Below, in pieces: positions 1 to 8,635 of a stretch of 51,692 bases of DNA (the first letter of the stretch is position 1; every line of letters starts with the position of its first letter). Location: the NCBI GenBank assembly GCA_900550295.1, contig URRM01000003.1, positions 1 through 51,692 on the forward strand, in the 5' to 3' direction. The DNA is from an uncultured bacterium. GTDB taxonomy: Bacteria > Cyanobacteriota > Vampirovibrionia > Gastranaerophilales > Gastranaerophilaceae. The notes below the pieces were generated by a model that ran no database searches, was not told the DNA's origin, and saw only the letters and a list, made by a program, of their open reading frames with translations. The translations under genes were made by a program, and so were the position numbers.

Positions 1-20
1 GGTTTTGGCATGCTTGAATA

Positions 21-45
21 AAAATTAATCCAAATGAATGTTTGG
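21..45 (-). terminator. Weak candidate terminator downstream of nrdG
   Basis: On the minus strand, 26 nt after the nrdG stop, CCAAA (45-41) and TTTGG (34-30) form a 5-bp stem around a 6-nt loop, followed by ATTAATTTTT. The stem is short and AT-rich, so this is only a candidate rho-independent terminator. Confidence 0.35.
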
Positions 46-70
46 TATATAGAATTATGATGTCAATAAA

Positions 71-763
71 TTACCTATAATCAACAAAATTAACGTATTC
101 TTCTAAAATAGTATGTAGGTTTTTAAATTCTTCATCTGAATAGCTTGTTTCTGTCATCAAGTTTTCATCAAGAATCTTTGTTGCCAAAAATTTCTGTAAA
201 TAGTATCTTTTAGCACCTTGAATAAGCTCTCCTATTTGTCTTAAATCTTCAAAAGACAATTGAGATTTTACAATAGTTGTTCTGAATTCGTAATCAACAC
301 TGCAGTTCATTATCATATCAATACTTTTTTTGATTATATCTGTATCAATATCAACTCTTGTAATCTCTTTATATTTCGCAAGAGGCGCTTTTATGTCCAT
401 TGCAATATAATCTAACAAATTTTCGTTCAAAAGCTCTTGTAAGACGTCAGGATGTGTTCCGTTTGTGTCTAATTTTACAAGAAAACCAAGTGATTTGACC
501 TTTTTTATAAATTCAATTAAATCTTTGTTATGCAAGGTAGGTTCACCGCCAGTGATAACAACACCGTCTAGTTTGCCTTTGCGTTTATTTAAAAACTCAA
601 AGAATGCCGGCACTGAAAGTACCGGCTCTTTGTTTTCAAATAATTCTGGATTGTGGCAGTAACCACATCTGAAATTACAACCTTGGGTAAAAACAATACA
701 TGCGATTTTTTCAGGATAATCGATGAAGGTTGTTTTTTGTAACCCTGCTAGTTTAAAAGACAT
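71..763 (-). CDS. nrdG: Anaerobic ribonucleoside-triphosphate reductase activating protein (radical SAM)
   Basis: A 230-residue radical SAM enzyme that would install the glycyl radical on NrdD. The iron-sulfur signature CNFRCGYC lies near residues 29-36 (CxxxCxxC), just after the TQG that typifies this activase group. It is followed by the GGEPTL segment that contacts S-adenosylmethionine. Its ATG lies inside the last codons of nrdD (16-base overlap), implying translational coupling and 1:1 supply of activase and reductase. Length is closer to the longer pyruvate-formate-lyase-activase-like NrdG group than to the short enterobacterial enzyme. The adjacent nrdD makes the substrate assignment fairly safe. 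Confidence 0.93.
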   Translation of the reverse strand: MSFKLAGLQKTTFIDYPEKIACIVFTQGCNFRCGYCHNPELFENKEPVLSVPAFFEFLNKRKGKLDGVVITGGEPTLHNKDLIEFIKKVKSLGFLVKLDTNGTHPDVLQELLNENLLDYIAMDIKAPLAKYKEITRVDIDTDIIKKSIDMIMNCSVDYEFRTTIVKSQLSFEDLRQIGELIQGAKRYYLQKFLATKILDENLMTETSYSDEEFKNLHTILEEYVNFVDYR

Positions 764-2880
764 TTTTCTTTTTCTGATTCCTTTTCTAGTCCTTGTGCAA
801 TATCAAATGTTTTTCTGTTTTTGAATTCAGCTTTTTTACCTTTATTCCATTGTTTTACAGGTCTGATGAAACCAACTACACGTGAATAGACTTCGCAATC
901 GTCGCCACATGTTGGACATTTTTCATGTTCACCTGCTACATAACCATGGTTAGGGCAGATACTGAATGTTGGAGAGAATGTGAAGTATGGAAGTTTATAG
1001 TTTTCGCATACTTTTCTAATGAAGTTCTTCATTGTTTCCTTATTGTGGCATCTTTCTCCTGCAAATACGTGAACAGTTGTACCACCTGTGTATTTTGTTT
1101 GTAAATCATCTTGCAAGTCAAGTAATTCAAATACGTCGTCTGTATAGTTTACAGGTACGTGAGTTGAATTTGTATAGTAAGGTTCACCACCGTCGTTTGC
1201 TGTAATAATGTCTGGGTAAGTTTCTTTATCCAATTTTGCAAGTCTGTATGTTGTACCTTCTGCAGGTGTAGCTTCTAAGTTGTAGTTATTACCTGTTTCT
1301 TCTTGATATTTAGTAATTTCAGCTCTCATAAAGTCCATAACTCTGATTGCGAAATCGTGTCCTTTTTCTGTTGTTATATCTTCATCAAATAAGTTTAAGC
1401 AAGCTTCGTTCATACCGATTAAACCGATTGTTGAGAAGTGGTTTTTCCAATATTGTTTGAATCTTGCATGAATATCTCTTAAATAGTATTTAGTGTATGG
1501 ATATAAGTTGTTTTCAGTGAATTTTTCAACTAATTTTCTCTTAATTTCTAAAGATTCTTTAGCTAACAACATTCTTTCTGATAACATTTTGAAGAATTCT
1601 TCTTCATTTTTAGCTTGATAACCGATTTTTGGTAAGTTGATTGTTACAACACCGATAGAACCAGTCAATGGGTTTGAACCGAACAAACCACCACCACGGT
1701 ATGCTAATTGTCTGTTATCAATTCTTAAACGACAACACATTGAACGAGCATCTTCAGGATTTAAGTCTGAATTTACAAAGTTTGAGAAGTTTGGAATACC
1801 ATATTTTGCTGTGATTTCCCATAAACCATCAAGGTCTTTGTTGTTCCAGTCAAAGTCTTTTGTAATGTTGTATGTAGGGATTGGGAATGTGAAAACACGT
1901 CCTGAAGCATCACCCTTCATCATTACATCAAAGAATGCTTTGTTAATCATGTTCATTTCTTCTTGGAATTCACCGTAAGTTTCTTCCATGATTTCGCCAC
2001 CAATGATTACACCTTGGTCTTTGTAGTAGCTTGGTACTGTTAAGTCCATTGTGATATTAGAGAATGGAGTTTGGAAACCAACACGAGTTGGAACGTTCAT
2101 ATTAAATACGAATTCTTGCATTGCTTGATGAACTTGGTCATAGTTTAATTTGTCGTATCTAACAAATGGAGCAAGTAATGTATCAAAGTTAGAAAATGCT
2201 TGAGCACCTGCAGCTTCACCTTGAAGTGTGTACATAAAGTTTACAATTTGACCTAATGCTGTTCTAAAGTGTTTTGCAGGAGCAGATTGAACTTTTCCTT
2301 CAACACCTGTAAAGCCTTCCATTAATAGGTCTTTTAAATCCCAACCTACGCAATATGAAGCTAAGATGTTCAAATCGTGGATATGGATATCACCTTTTAA
2401 GTGAGCATCTTTAATATTATCTGGATAAATTTTATTTAACCAATAGCTTTTTGAAATGTTTGATGCGATATAGTTGTTCAAACCTTGGATTGAATAACCC
2501 ATGTTAGAGTTTTCATTAACTTTCCAGTCAATTTCTTTTAAATAATCATCAGTCATATCAACAGATGCGTTATTAGCAAAATCTCTTAACTTTTTGTGTT
2601 GTTCTCTATACAAAATATAAGCTTTTGCTGTTTGTTTATATTCAGATGACAACAAAACTTGTTCAACAATATCTTGAATTTCTTCAATAGAAGGTGCTTT
2701 CAAGTTAGATTGTTTTTCTCTTACAAAGTTTTTAATAATTCCGATAACATTTCTTGTAAGTTGTTGAGCAGTTTTAGCATCGAATTCTTTTGTGATATTA
2801 GAAGCTTTTTCAATTGCATCAGTAATTTTTGCTTCATCAAATTCTGCTAGTTTGCCATCACGTTTGATAATTGTTTCCAT
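748..2880 (-). CDS. nrdD: Anaerobic (class III) ribonucleoside-triphosphate reductase
   Basis: A 710-residue oxygen-sensitive enzyme reducing ribonucleoside triphosphates to deoxy forms with a protein glycyl radical. The N-terminal ~95 residues form an ATP-cone allosteric domain (KRDG near the start). The barrel core contains the SMCCRLR cysteine region near residue 380. A C-terminal zinc site has Cys642, Cys655, Cys658 and Cys662, followed by the radical-bearing RVVGF motif with Gly670. The start is an ATG with an AGGAG ribosome binding site 6 nt upstream. No class I or II reductase is visible here, so this may be a main anaerobic dNTP source. The upstream region is shared with the divergent SRP RNA gene. 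Confidence 0.96.
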   Translation of the reverse strand: METIIKRDGKLAEFDEAKITDAIEKASNITKEFDAKTAQQLTRNVIGIIKNFVREKQSNLKAPSIEEIQDIVEQVLLSSEYKQTAKAYILYREQHKKLRDFANNASVDMTDDYLKEIDWKVNENSNMGYSIQGLNNYIASNISKSYWLNKIYPDNIKDAHLKGDIHIHDLNILASYCVGWDLKDLLMEGFTGVEGKVQSAPAKHFRTALGQIVNFMYTLQGEAAGAQAFSNFDTLLAPFVRYDKLNYDQVHQAMQEFVFNMNVPTRVGFQTPFSNITMDLTVPSYYKDQGVIIGGEIMEETYGEFQEEMNMINKAFFDVMMKGDASGRVFTFPIPTYNITKDFDWNNKDLDGLWEITAKYGIPNFSNFVNSDLNPEDARSMCCRLRIDNRQLAYRGGGLFGSNPLTGSIGVVTINLPKIGYQAKNEEEFFKMLSERMLLAKESLEIKRKLVEKFTENNLYPYTKYYLRDIHARFKQYWKNHFSTIGLIGMNEACLNLFDEDITTEKGHDFAIRVMDFMRAEITKYQEETGNNYNLEATPAEGTTYRLAKLDKETYPDIITANDGGEPYYTNSTHVPVNYTDDVFELLDLQDDLQTKYTGGTTVHVFAGERCHNKETMKNFIRKVCENYKLPYFTFSPTFSICPNHGYVAGEHEKCPTCGDDCEVYSRVVGFIRPVKQWNKGKKAEFKNRKTFDIAQGLEKESEKEKCLLN

Positions 2881-3091
2881 TTTAATCTCCTAGCAATGTA
2901 TTTACTGTGTAAATCTTTTTTATAAATAAGTTTTATTTCGACTGTAACGGCTGTAATTTAGTAATAATCTGCAACCATATATCTCTTATTTAGTGTTCTA
3001 TCATTGTAACACATAGAATATCAGGCATGGAAAATATTAATACATTTTAATATACTTTTCTTAATTAAGTTTGTTAAGATAGTGGCTTAAC

Positions 3092-3120
3092 TTGATTTAA
3101 AAATATTTTTAATTTAAAAT
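3092..3120 (+). promoter_or_regulatory. Promoter of the SRP RNA gene
   Basis: TTGATT (3092-3097) and TAAAAT (3115-3120) are separated by exactly 17 nt. The -10 box ends 6 nt before the predicted 5' end of the SRP RNA at 3127. An imperfect dyad GTTAAG-7nt-CTTAAC (3073-3091) sits immediately upstream of the -35 box. Confidence 0.65.
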
Positions 3121-3126
3121 GTATTC

Positions 3127-3392
3127 AAGTCGTACTCCACGGGGGTTTAGCGAGCCTCTCGACCCGAACGCTTTAGCGGGGTGCAGAGCCTACTGTGAGG
3201 GTTGTGTGGGTATTGATAAATTGTTTAATATCGTTGACGGGCTGAATTATGGTGGCGTAATCTGCCGAACCATGTCAGGGTGGAAACACAGCAGCATTAA
3301 GGCAATCTTTGCGGGTGCTATAACTTTAGTCAAGAGGTGTTAGGCAAGGAGTCAGTATTTGCTCAATTCGATAGGTAGTGGTACGACTTTTT
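3127..3392 (+). ncRNA. ffs: Signal recognition particle RNA, large type
   Basis: The invariant SRP domain IV is present at about 3274-3300: a UCAGG strand, a GUGGAAAC hairpin with a GGAA tetraloop, then the opposing AGCAGCA strand that together form the Ffh-binding internal loop. The ends close the molecule: AAGTCGTAC at 3127-3135 is the perfect complement of GTACGACTT at 3381-3389, and the 3' strand runs into a T-run. The resulting ~265 nt is far longer than 4.5S RNA and implies an added Alu-like domain, as in Bacillus scRNA. The RNA binds Ffh and targets membrane proteins co-translationally. The core is certain; the exact termini are inferred from the closing helix. Confidence 0.88.
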
Positions 3393-3415
3393 ATTGCTTA
3401 TTTTTGATTATATAA

Positions 3416-3448
3416 AAGCGGGCAGATTGCATTGCAATCCGCCCGCTT
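3416..3448 (-). terminator. GC-rich terminator hairpin between SRP RNA and acyl-CoA synthetase
   Basis: AAGCGGGC (3416-3423) pairs with GCCCGCTT (3441-3448), extended by an inner GATTG/CAATC helix after one mismatch. Read on the minus strand, the hairpin follows the synthetase stop by 19 nt and ends in TTTTATAT, fitting a rho-independent terminator. It may also back up termination of the SRP RNA from the other side. Confidence 0.75.
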
Positions 3449-3467
3449 AGTTATTTTATTTAGTTGT

Positions 3468-5135
3468 TTAGTTGTTTCTTCTATCGTATTCTTCTTTGAT
3501 TTCTTTACGTTTAACTTTTCTTGTTGCTGTTCTTGGAAGAGCTTCTTTTGATACAACAATTGAAGTTGGACGTTTGAAATTTGAAAGACGTTTTGAAAGT
3601 TCTTTTACTTCTTTGATGATAACTTTTTCTAAATCTTTATCATCCGGATGTGCATTAATTACGTCTTCAGTTGGAACAATCTTAATTACAACGTCTTCGC
3701 TACCGTCTTTTTGACCGCCTTGACGTTTTGCGCCAAACACACAAAGTTCTGCAAACATTGGGCTCTTTTCCATTACTGATTCAACTTCTTCAGGGAATAC
3801 TTTTTTACCGCCTGAAAGTACAATCATATTTTTGATTCTACCTGTAATCCAGATATAACCGTCTTTGTCAATTTTCGCAATATCACCGGTTCTCAACCAA
3901 CCGTCTTCCGTAAATACGTCTTGAGTCATTTCCGGTTGTCCGTAGTAGCCTTTCATAATTGTCGGACCATTTACTTGTAATTCTCCGGTTTCACTGTCTA
4001 CACGTACTTCAACGTTTGGAATAGGTCTGCCAACAGAACCAAATCTGTGTGCAGCTTTAGTATTTACTGAAACCACAGGGCTTGCTTCTGATAAACCGTA
4101 ACCTTCAAACACATCGATACCAATTGTTTGGAAGAAGTTACCAACGTTCAAATCAAGTGGCGCACCACCAACAATGAAGCCTTTAAATTTTCCGCCCATG
4201 CTTCTGTGGAATGTTCTGAATAACATTCTTCTTATACATTTTAGCGGAATCATTTTTGCTAATTCATACTTTATATCATATAAGAATTTTCTAAATGGGC
4301 TATATTGGTTAATTTTTGTTTCCAAGCTCAATTTTAATAATTTTAAGAAAGCAGGAACTACAACCATAAATGTGATTTTCTTTGATTGAATAATATCAAA
4401 TAAATCGTTTGGTTTTAAACTCTTTGAGTAGTAAATTGTTGTACCCAAGCTTAAGAATGTCAAGTAACCAACTGCCAATTCAAATAAGTGGTTCATTGGT
4501 AAAATTGATAACAATCTGTCATTTTTTGTTAATGGGAAGCATTGAGAAACGCTGTCCATTTGGCAAATCATATTCTTGTAAGTGATTTCTACACCTTTTG
4601 GTTTGCCTGTTGTACCTGATGTGTAAATGATAAGAGCTGTTTTGTTAAAACCTCTGTGACGCCATTTTTTGTTGCTTGATGTATCTTTGATTGTGTAAAG
4701 GCTTTCATATTCTTTGTTTGCGCCTTTATCATCAATAATAATTAAGCGTTCAATTGATGGAATTTGTTCCTTCATTTTAATACCTGTTTCTAAAAATGCG
4801 CTTGAAACAAGTAAAACTTTAGGACCGCAGTCGCTTAAAATTGAATTCAATTCATATTGAGTAAGTTTAATGTCAAGAGGAACAACTGTACCTCCGGCAA
4901 TAATAATAGAGAAGAATGCAGCACTCCATTCAGGCATTGATTCTGATAAAAGAGCAACTTTGTCACCTTTTTCAATACCTAAATCCATCAAGTAGCTTCC
5001 AAGTCTTCTTGCTAAAATACTAACTCCTTTGAAAGTTAATTCATTAGCGCCTATATTTGTTTTCATACCTAATGCAGTTTGTCCTGCAAGTTCGTTTGTT
5101 TTTTCTTCTAAGAATAGTAGTAAATTTCTATGCAT
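3468..5135 (-). CDS. AMP-binding long-chain acyl-CoA/acyl-ACP synthetase
   Basis: A 555-residue member of the adenylate-forming (ANL) superfamily that activates a fatty acid to acyl-AMP and then a thioester. The P-loop-like YTSGTTGKPKG lies at 171-181. The adenine-binding GYGLSEASP and the hinge region with GDIAKID and GRIKNMIVLSGGKK follow. A conserved C-terminal lysine region (RTATRKVKRKE) carries the catalytic Lys. It most resembles FadD/Aas enzymes; whether the acceptor is CoA or acyl-carrier protein cannot be told from sequence. Cyanobacteria use this family to recycle free fatty acids, which fits the lineage. It is transcribed alone, divergent from rubrerythrin. Confidence 0.88.
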   Translation of the reverse strand: MHRNLLLFLEEKTNELAGQTALGMKTNIGANELTFKGVSILARRLGSYLMDLGIEKGDKVALLSESMPEWSAAFFSIIIAGGTVVPLDIKLTQYELNSILSDCGPKVLLVSSAFLETGIKMKEQIPSIERLIIIDDKGANKEYESLYTIKDTSSNKKWRHRGFNKTALIIYTSGTTGKPKGVEITYKNMICQMDSVSQCFPLTKNDRLLSILPMNHLFELAVGYLTFLSLGTTIYYSKSLKPNDLFDIIQSKKITFMVVVPAFLKLLKLSLETKINQYSPFRKFLYDIKYELAKMIPLKCIRRMLFRTFHRSMGGKFKGFIVGGAPLDLNVGNFFQTIGIDVFEGYGLSEASPVVSVNTKAAHRFGSVGRPIPNVEVRVDSETGELQVNGPTIMKGYYGQPEMTQDVFTEDGWLRTGDIAKIDKDGYIWITGRIKNMIVLSGGKKVFPEEVESVMEKSPMFAELCVFGAKRQGGQKDGSEDVVIKIVPTEDVINAHPDDKDLEKVIIKEVKELSKRLSNFKRPTSIVVSKEALPRTATRKVKRKEIKEEYDRRNN

Positions 5136-5199
5136 CTTAATTCCTTTCCGATTACTTATTATATAACAAATAATCTAAAATTCAACTGATATTGATTTT

Positions 5200-5242
5200 A
5201 TCTAGAGTTAAAAATTAAGTAATCTAGTTTTTAACTCTAGAT
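5200..5242. repeat. Perfect 15-bp inverted repeat in a divergent intergenic region
   Basis: ATCTAGAGTTAAAAA (5200-5214) is exactly mirrored by TTTTTAACTCTAGAT (5228-5242) with a 13-nt spacer. It lies between the start of the acyl-CoA synthetase (minus strand) and rubrerythrin (plus strand). It could be a dimeric operator controlling one or both genes, or a transcribed hairpin; sequence alone does not decide. Confidence 0.7.
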
Positions 5243-5366
5243 GTATAATAACAAAAAGTTTTTATTTTTGCAAGTCAAATTTTATATAATCCCTAAAACC
5301 TATATAGGTGGCTAATTTTATCTGATTTTTATTGTATTTATAATTTCAAAAAAGAAAGGAGTAATT

Positions 5367-5906
5367 ATGGAATTTAAAGGTAGTAAAACAGAAAAAAATT
5401 TAATGGAAGCTTTTGCCGGTGAATCAAAAGCAAGAAATATGTATACGTATTTTGCATCAAGAGCAAGAAAAGACGGGTTTGAGCAAATTGCAAGGGTGTT
5501 TGAAGAAACAGGAAATAACGAAAAAGCACATGCAAAAATATGGTACAAATATTTGATTGGAGGCGAAATTCAAGATACAAAAACAAACCTTGAAACTTCA
5601 ATAAAAAGTGAACATTATGAGTGGACAGAAATGTATAAAAACTTTGCGAAAGTTGCTCGAGAAGAGGGTTTTGAAGATATAGCTCAACACTTTGAAAGAG
5701 TTGCTACTGTTGAAAAATTTCATAATGAACGTTATGAAAAAATATTAGAAACAATGAATAATAAAGAAACTTTTAAACGAGAAAAGAAAGTTTACTGGGA
5801 ATGCTCAAATTGTGGATACCACGTTATGAGTGAAAATGCACCGGAGATTTGTCCTTTATGTGCTCATCCTAAAGCATATTTTTTTAATAAAGATGAAATA
5901 CTTTAA
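5367..5906 (+). CDS. rbr: Rubrerythrin
   Basis: A 179-residue cytoplasmic non-haem iron peroxidase that reduces hydrogen peroxide in anaerobes. The N-terminal four-helix domain carries the diiron ligands in E-x2-H arrangements (NEKAH near residue 55, VEKFH near 119). The C-terminal rubredoxin-like domain has the CSNC (146-149) and CPLC (162-165) iron-binding pairs. Length is typical for the family. The start has a strong AAAGGAG ribosome binding site. The gene is monocistronic and its stop overlaps the end of the convergent phospholipase D-like gene by 4 bp. The upstream 15-bp inverted repeat may be its operator. Confidence 0.96.
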   Translation: MEFKGSKTEKNLMEAFAGESKARNMYTYFASRARKDGFEQIARVFEETGNNEKAHAKIWYKYLIGGEIQDTKTNLETSIKSEHYEWTEMYKNFAKVAREEGFEDIAQHFERVATVEKFHNERYEKILETMNNKETFKREKKVYWECSNCGYHVMSENAPEICPLCAHPKAYFFNKDEIL

Positions 5907-7720
5907 TGAGATTTTGTAGGTATGCAACCTGTGTCAGCAGAGTCAGTTTTGCCGTCAAAATCATTATCAATTCCATCAAAGCAGGAACCAAGCGAGTCGT
6001 GAGATTCGCTTGCTGCGTTTTTAGTCAACCAAGTATCAGGAATTTTCTTCCATAGATAATTAAAGAAATCTTTGTAATACTTTGTTAAGTATGGATTTTC
6101 GATGATTAAAACATTTTCGTCGTTTTTGTTTTCACCACTTTTCGAAAAATTCATTGAACCGATTACAAGATAATTATCATCAATAATCATGCTTTTTGCG
6201 TGCATTTTACCCGCATAATTTTCAGTTTTCACTAAAATGTGATTTTTTCTTAGTAATTCATGAGTTGTGTGTTGATTTCGAGCGTTAGTTGCATCCAGTA
6301 TAACGTGTATTTCAACTCCACGTTCTTTTGCATTAATCAGTGCTTGAGTAAATCTTTTATGAGTAATAACAAAGGCGGGTATATAAATATACTTGTGTGC
6401 ATTGTTAATAAGCGGAATAATTTTTTCTGTGATAATTCTGTCTGTAGGTGAAAAATAAACAGAAACAATAGAGTCACCTAATAATATATTCTCTTTGTTT
6501 GAGATTTTTGATTTTTTATTATGAAACTTATTGTTATACATTTGTTCAAATTCTTTTTCATAAATTTGTGCAATTTCAGGAGAATTAATTAAAACAATAG
6601 CGTTAGAATTGAAGCCTGAAAGATCAGTAAAACTTATGTTTGCAGAACCTGTAAGAACTGTCTTTTTGTCAAAAATGAAGAATTTGTTGTGCATTATTGA
6701 ACTTTGATATTGAGAATCTCCATAGTCAGCTTTGCTGTCAGGAATTAACTTTGCTAGTTCAAATGTGTCAGGATAAAAGTTAGAATTTTGTGCATTAACG
6801 TCATATACAAGTCTAACGCTTACTCCCCTTTGAATTGCATGATTTATTGCATTCGTAACGTCAACAACATCCGTATAACCATATAAAGCCATATCAATGC
6901 TTGAATTTGCACAGTTTATTTGTTTTACAAGTGTTGTGCAAAAATCTGTAGTACAGCGTTTATGAGGTGTAAGATTTGTTGTTAAATCTGTTAAGAAAAG
7001 TTTTATGTTACCTTGAGATATTTTAAAACTTTGTGAGGTAATCTTTTTTATGATAGCCTTTTCTTGTGTGTTTTTATCTTCTTTTTTAGGTTGTTTAGTC
7101 TTTTTTATTACATTTTCACAGAATTTGCAGGCTTTTGCAGTTTTAGGAATTTGATTTTTAGGTAAAATTACGGCATCATGTGCCATTTGACCATACTTGC
7201 AATTTAGTCGATGATATTTATCGCTTTTGTTATTATATATTTTTAATTGAGCTTTTTTAACTATTTCTACTTGTTTTTTAAAAGCTTGTTCATTAACAGG
7301 TTTACCGTCTTTTAAAGCATAAGCAGAGGTGTTAATTAATTTTGCATAGTCTTTTCCGTCAAAATATATCTCAACACTACCATTTTCTAGGTTTTTTATT
7401 TTAACATGTCTTTTTTCTGCTAGTAAATTTTTTGCGTATGTTTCTGCAAAATAACCCATTGCAAGTGCAGTTTCTTCATCAATACCAATAGAGTCTGCTA
7501 ATTCTTTTTGCATGTCACTGGCTTTTGATATAAAGCATTCAACACCATTAACAGTCAAGGTTTCATTACCGTCAATCTTGCCATTGTTATTCAAATCAAT
7601 AGCAATACTAGACGGTGAATATACTTTTAAAACTTTGTAAGAAGTCTTTGAGTATAAATTGTAGCCGACAAATAAAATTAATAATAAAACAACGATAAAT
7701 AAACTAGTGAATTTTTTCAT
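5903..7720 (-). CDS. Membrane-anchored phospholipase D-like protein with nuclease-like and Ca-binding segments
   Basis: The preferred ATG at 7720 begins MKKFTSLF followed by a single hydrophobic N-terminal segment; a TTG 12 nt upstream is the alternative. Numbered from that TTG (609 residues), two HxK(x4)D phospholipase D motifs are seen at H348/K350/D355 and H511/K513/D518, so two halves should make one active site. Residues ~35-125 look like a thermonuclease-type fold with a DLNNNGKIDGNE calcium-loop-like stretch. H174/C178/C202/C205 suggest a small metal site as in Ada-like modules. The C-terminus has a DGIDNDFDGKTD calcium-binding-like motif. The likely role is extracytoplasmic phosphodiester cleavage (nuclease or lipase); the substrate is unknown. 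It overlaps the upstream deacetylase by 17 bp. Confidence 0.8.
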   Translation of the reverse strand: MKKFTSLFIVVLLLILFVGYNLYSKTSYKVLKVYSPSSIAIDLNNNGKIDGNETLTVNGVECFISKASDMQKELADSIGIDEETALAMGYFAETYAKNLLAEKRHVKIKNLENGSVEIYFDGKDYAKLINTSAYALKDGKPVNEQAFKKQVEIVKKAQLKIYNNKSDKYHRLNCKYGQMAHDAVILPKNQIPKTAKACKFCENVIKKTKQPKKEDKNTQEKAIIKKITSQSFKISQGNIKLFLTDLTTNLTPHKRCTTDFCTTLVKQINCANSSIDMALYGYTDVVDVTNAINHAIQRGVSVRLVYDVNAQNSNFYPDTFELAKLIPDSKADYGDSQYQSSIMHNKFFIFDKKTVLTGSANISFTDLSGFNSNAIVLINSPEIAQIYEKEFEQMYNNKFHNKKSKISNKENILLGDSIVSVYFSPTDRIITEKIIPLINNAHKYIYIPAFVITHKRFTQALINAKERGVEIHVILDATNARNQHTTHELLRKNHILVKTENYAGKMHAKSMIIDDNYLVIGSMNFSKSGENKNDENVLIIENPYLTKYYKDFFNYLWKKIPDTWLTKNAASESHDSLGSCFDGIDNDFDGKTDSADTGCIPTKSH

Positions 7721-8564
7721 AATTATTTTCAACTAACTCTCTGTAAGTCGTAAAATCAAAACCGTAATTTTCGATTTTAAATTTCATATTCTGATTTTTA
7801 ATTATTTTGTATTCATCAACATGGCTAGGATAAGGATGGAATAAGGCTTCAACTATGATATTTTCTTCGTTTTTAAAAACCTCCAAACCTTGCTCAACTG
7901 TTTGATTATCCATTAATCCTGTATAACTCACACCAACAAGAAAATCATTTGTTTTTAAGCTATATTTTTCAACTATATTTTTATTTTTCATTGAAAAAGA
8001 GTCCAAAAGTAAGACTTTAATTTGGTTTACAGGATATTTTAAATTAAGATGTTTTCCTATGTTATTTGTCAAATAAGGACGTTCAAATTGCGTTCTAACA
8101 TATGGAATTTCATATTCTTTTGCAAGCTTACAAGTAAGTTCAAAAATGTTTGGAATTCCGTGTGTATGAACATGTGAATCAATATGTGAAACTTTAGTAC
8201 AAGAAATTATTTTTTCAATTTGTGAACGAAATTCAATTTCAACTTGTTCCATAAATTTTTTATTAAAAGATTTTAATAAAAGTTGTATCCACCCATTATT
8301 AAAATTGCCGTTAGAATCAGTCAATTCTGTAAGTTTATCAGGTGTGTTTAGAGCCTTTCCTTCAATGATATTTAAGTGAACACCAACACAAAGTTTTGGA
8401 CATTCCGGCATGATTTCATTTGTTGCAGAATAAAAAGCATCTCCATTTGCGCAAAGGCTTGTTGAATGTAGAATTTCAGCGTTGTAACCTTCAACTATGG
8501 CACGGTTAATGTCATTTGAAATTCCAAAATCATCTGCATTTAAGATAAATTTTTTATTACCCAT
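7704..8564 (-). CDS. YdjC/ChbG-family carbohydrate deacetylase
   Basis: A 286-residue enzyme of the YdjC (ChbG/HpnK) family, metal-dependent deacetylases acting on N-acetylated sugars. The hallmark NADDFGIS occurs at residues 9-16, with Asp11/Asp12 as metal and base ligands. HIDSHVHTHG in the middle supplies the metal-binding histidines. No signal peptide is seen, so it is cytoplasmic. It starts opposite a membrane glycosyltransferase of the lipid-linked sugar type, suggesting a shared role in modifying a glycolipid or surface glycan. The specific substrate is not predictable. Confidence 0.82.
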   Translation of the reverse strand: MGNKKFILNADDFGISNDINRAIVEGYNAEILHSTSLCANGDAFYSATNEIMPECPKLCVGVHLNIIEGKALNTPDKLTELTDSNGNFNNGWIQLLLKSFNKKFMEQVEIEFRSQIEKIISCTKVSHIDSHVHTHGIPNIFELTCKLAKEYEIPYVRTQFERPYLTNNIGKHLNLKYPVNQIKVLLLDSFSMKNKNIVEKYSLKTNDFLVGVSYTGLMDNQTVEQGLEVFKNEENIIVEALFHPYPSHVDEYKIIKNQNMKFKIENYGFDFTTYRELVENNYEKIH

Positions 8565-8594
8565 AAAATATCCTTGCCCTTAATACATAATTAT

Positions 8595-8600
8595 TATAAT
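8595..8600 (+). promoter_or_regulatory. Candidate -10 box for the glycosyltransferase
   Basis: A consensus TATAAT sits 36 nt upstream of the ATG, within the 71-bp divergent intergenic region. No convincing -35 was found at the expected distance. Confidence 0.35.
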
Positions 8601-8635
8601 ATAAAAATAGAAAAGTTTGTAAAAAAGGAAATACG

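Noticed and set aside
3119..3343. 74-residue open reading frame on the plus strand
   Set aside because: It lies inside the SRP RNA gene; RNA motifs and closing helix explain the sequence, and there is no ribosome binding site.
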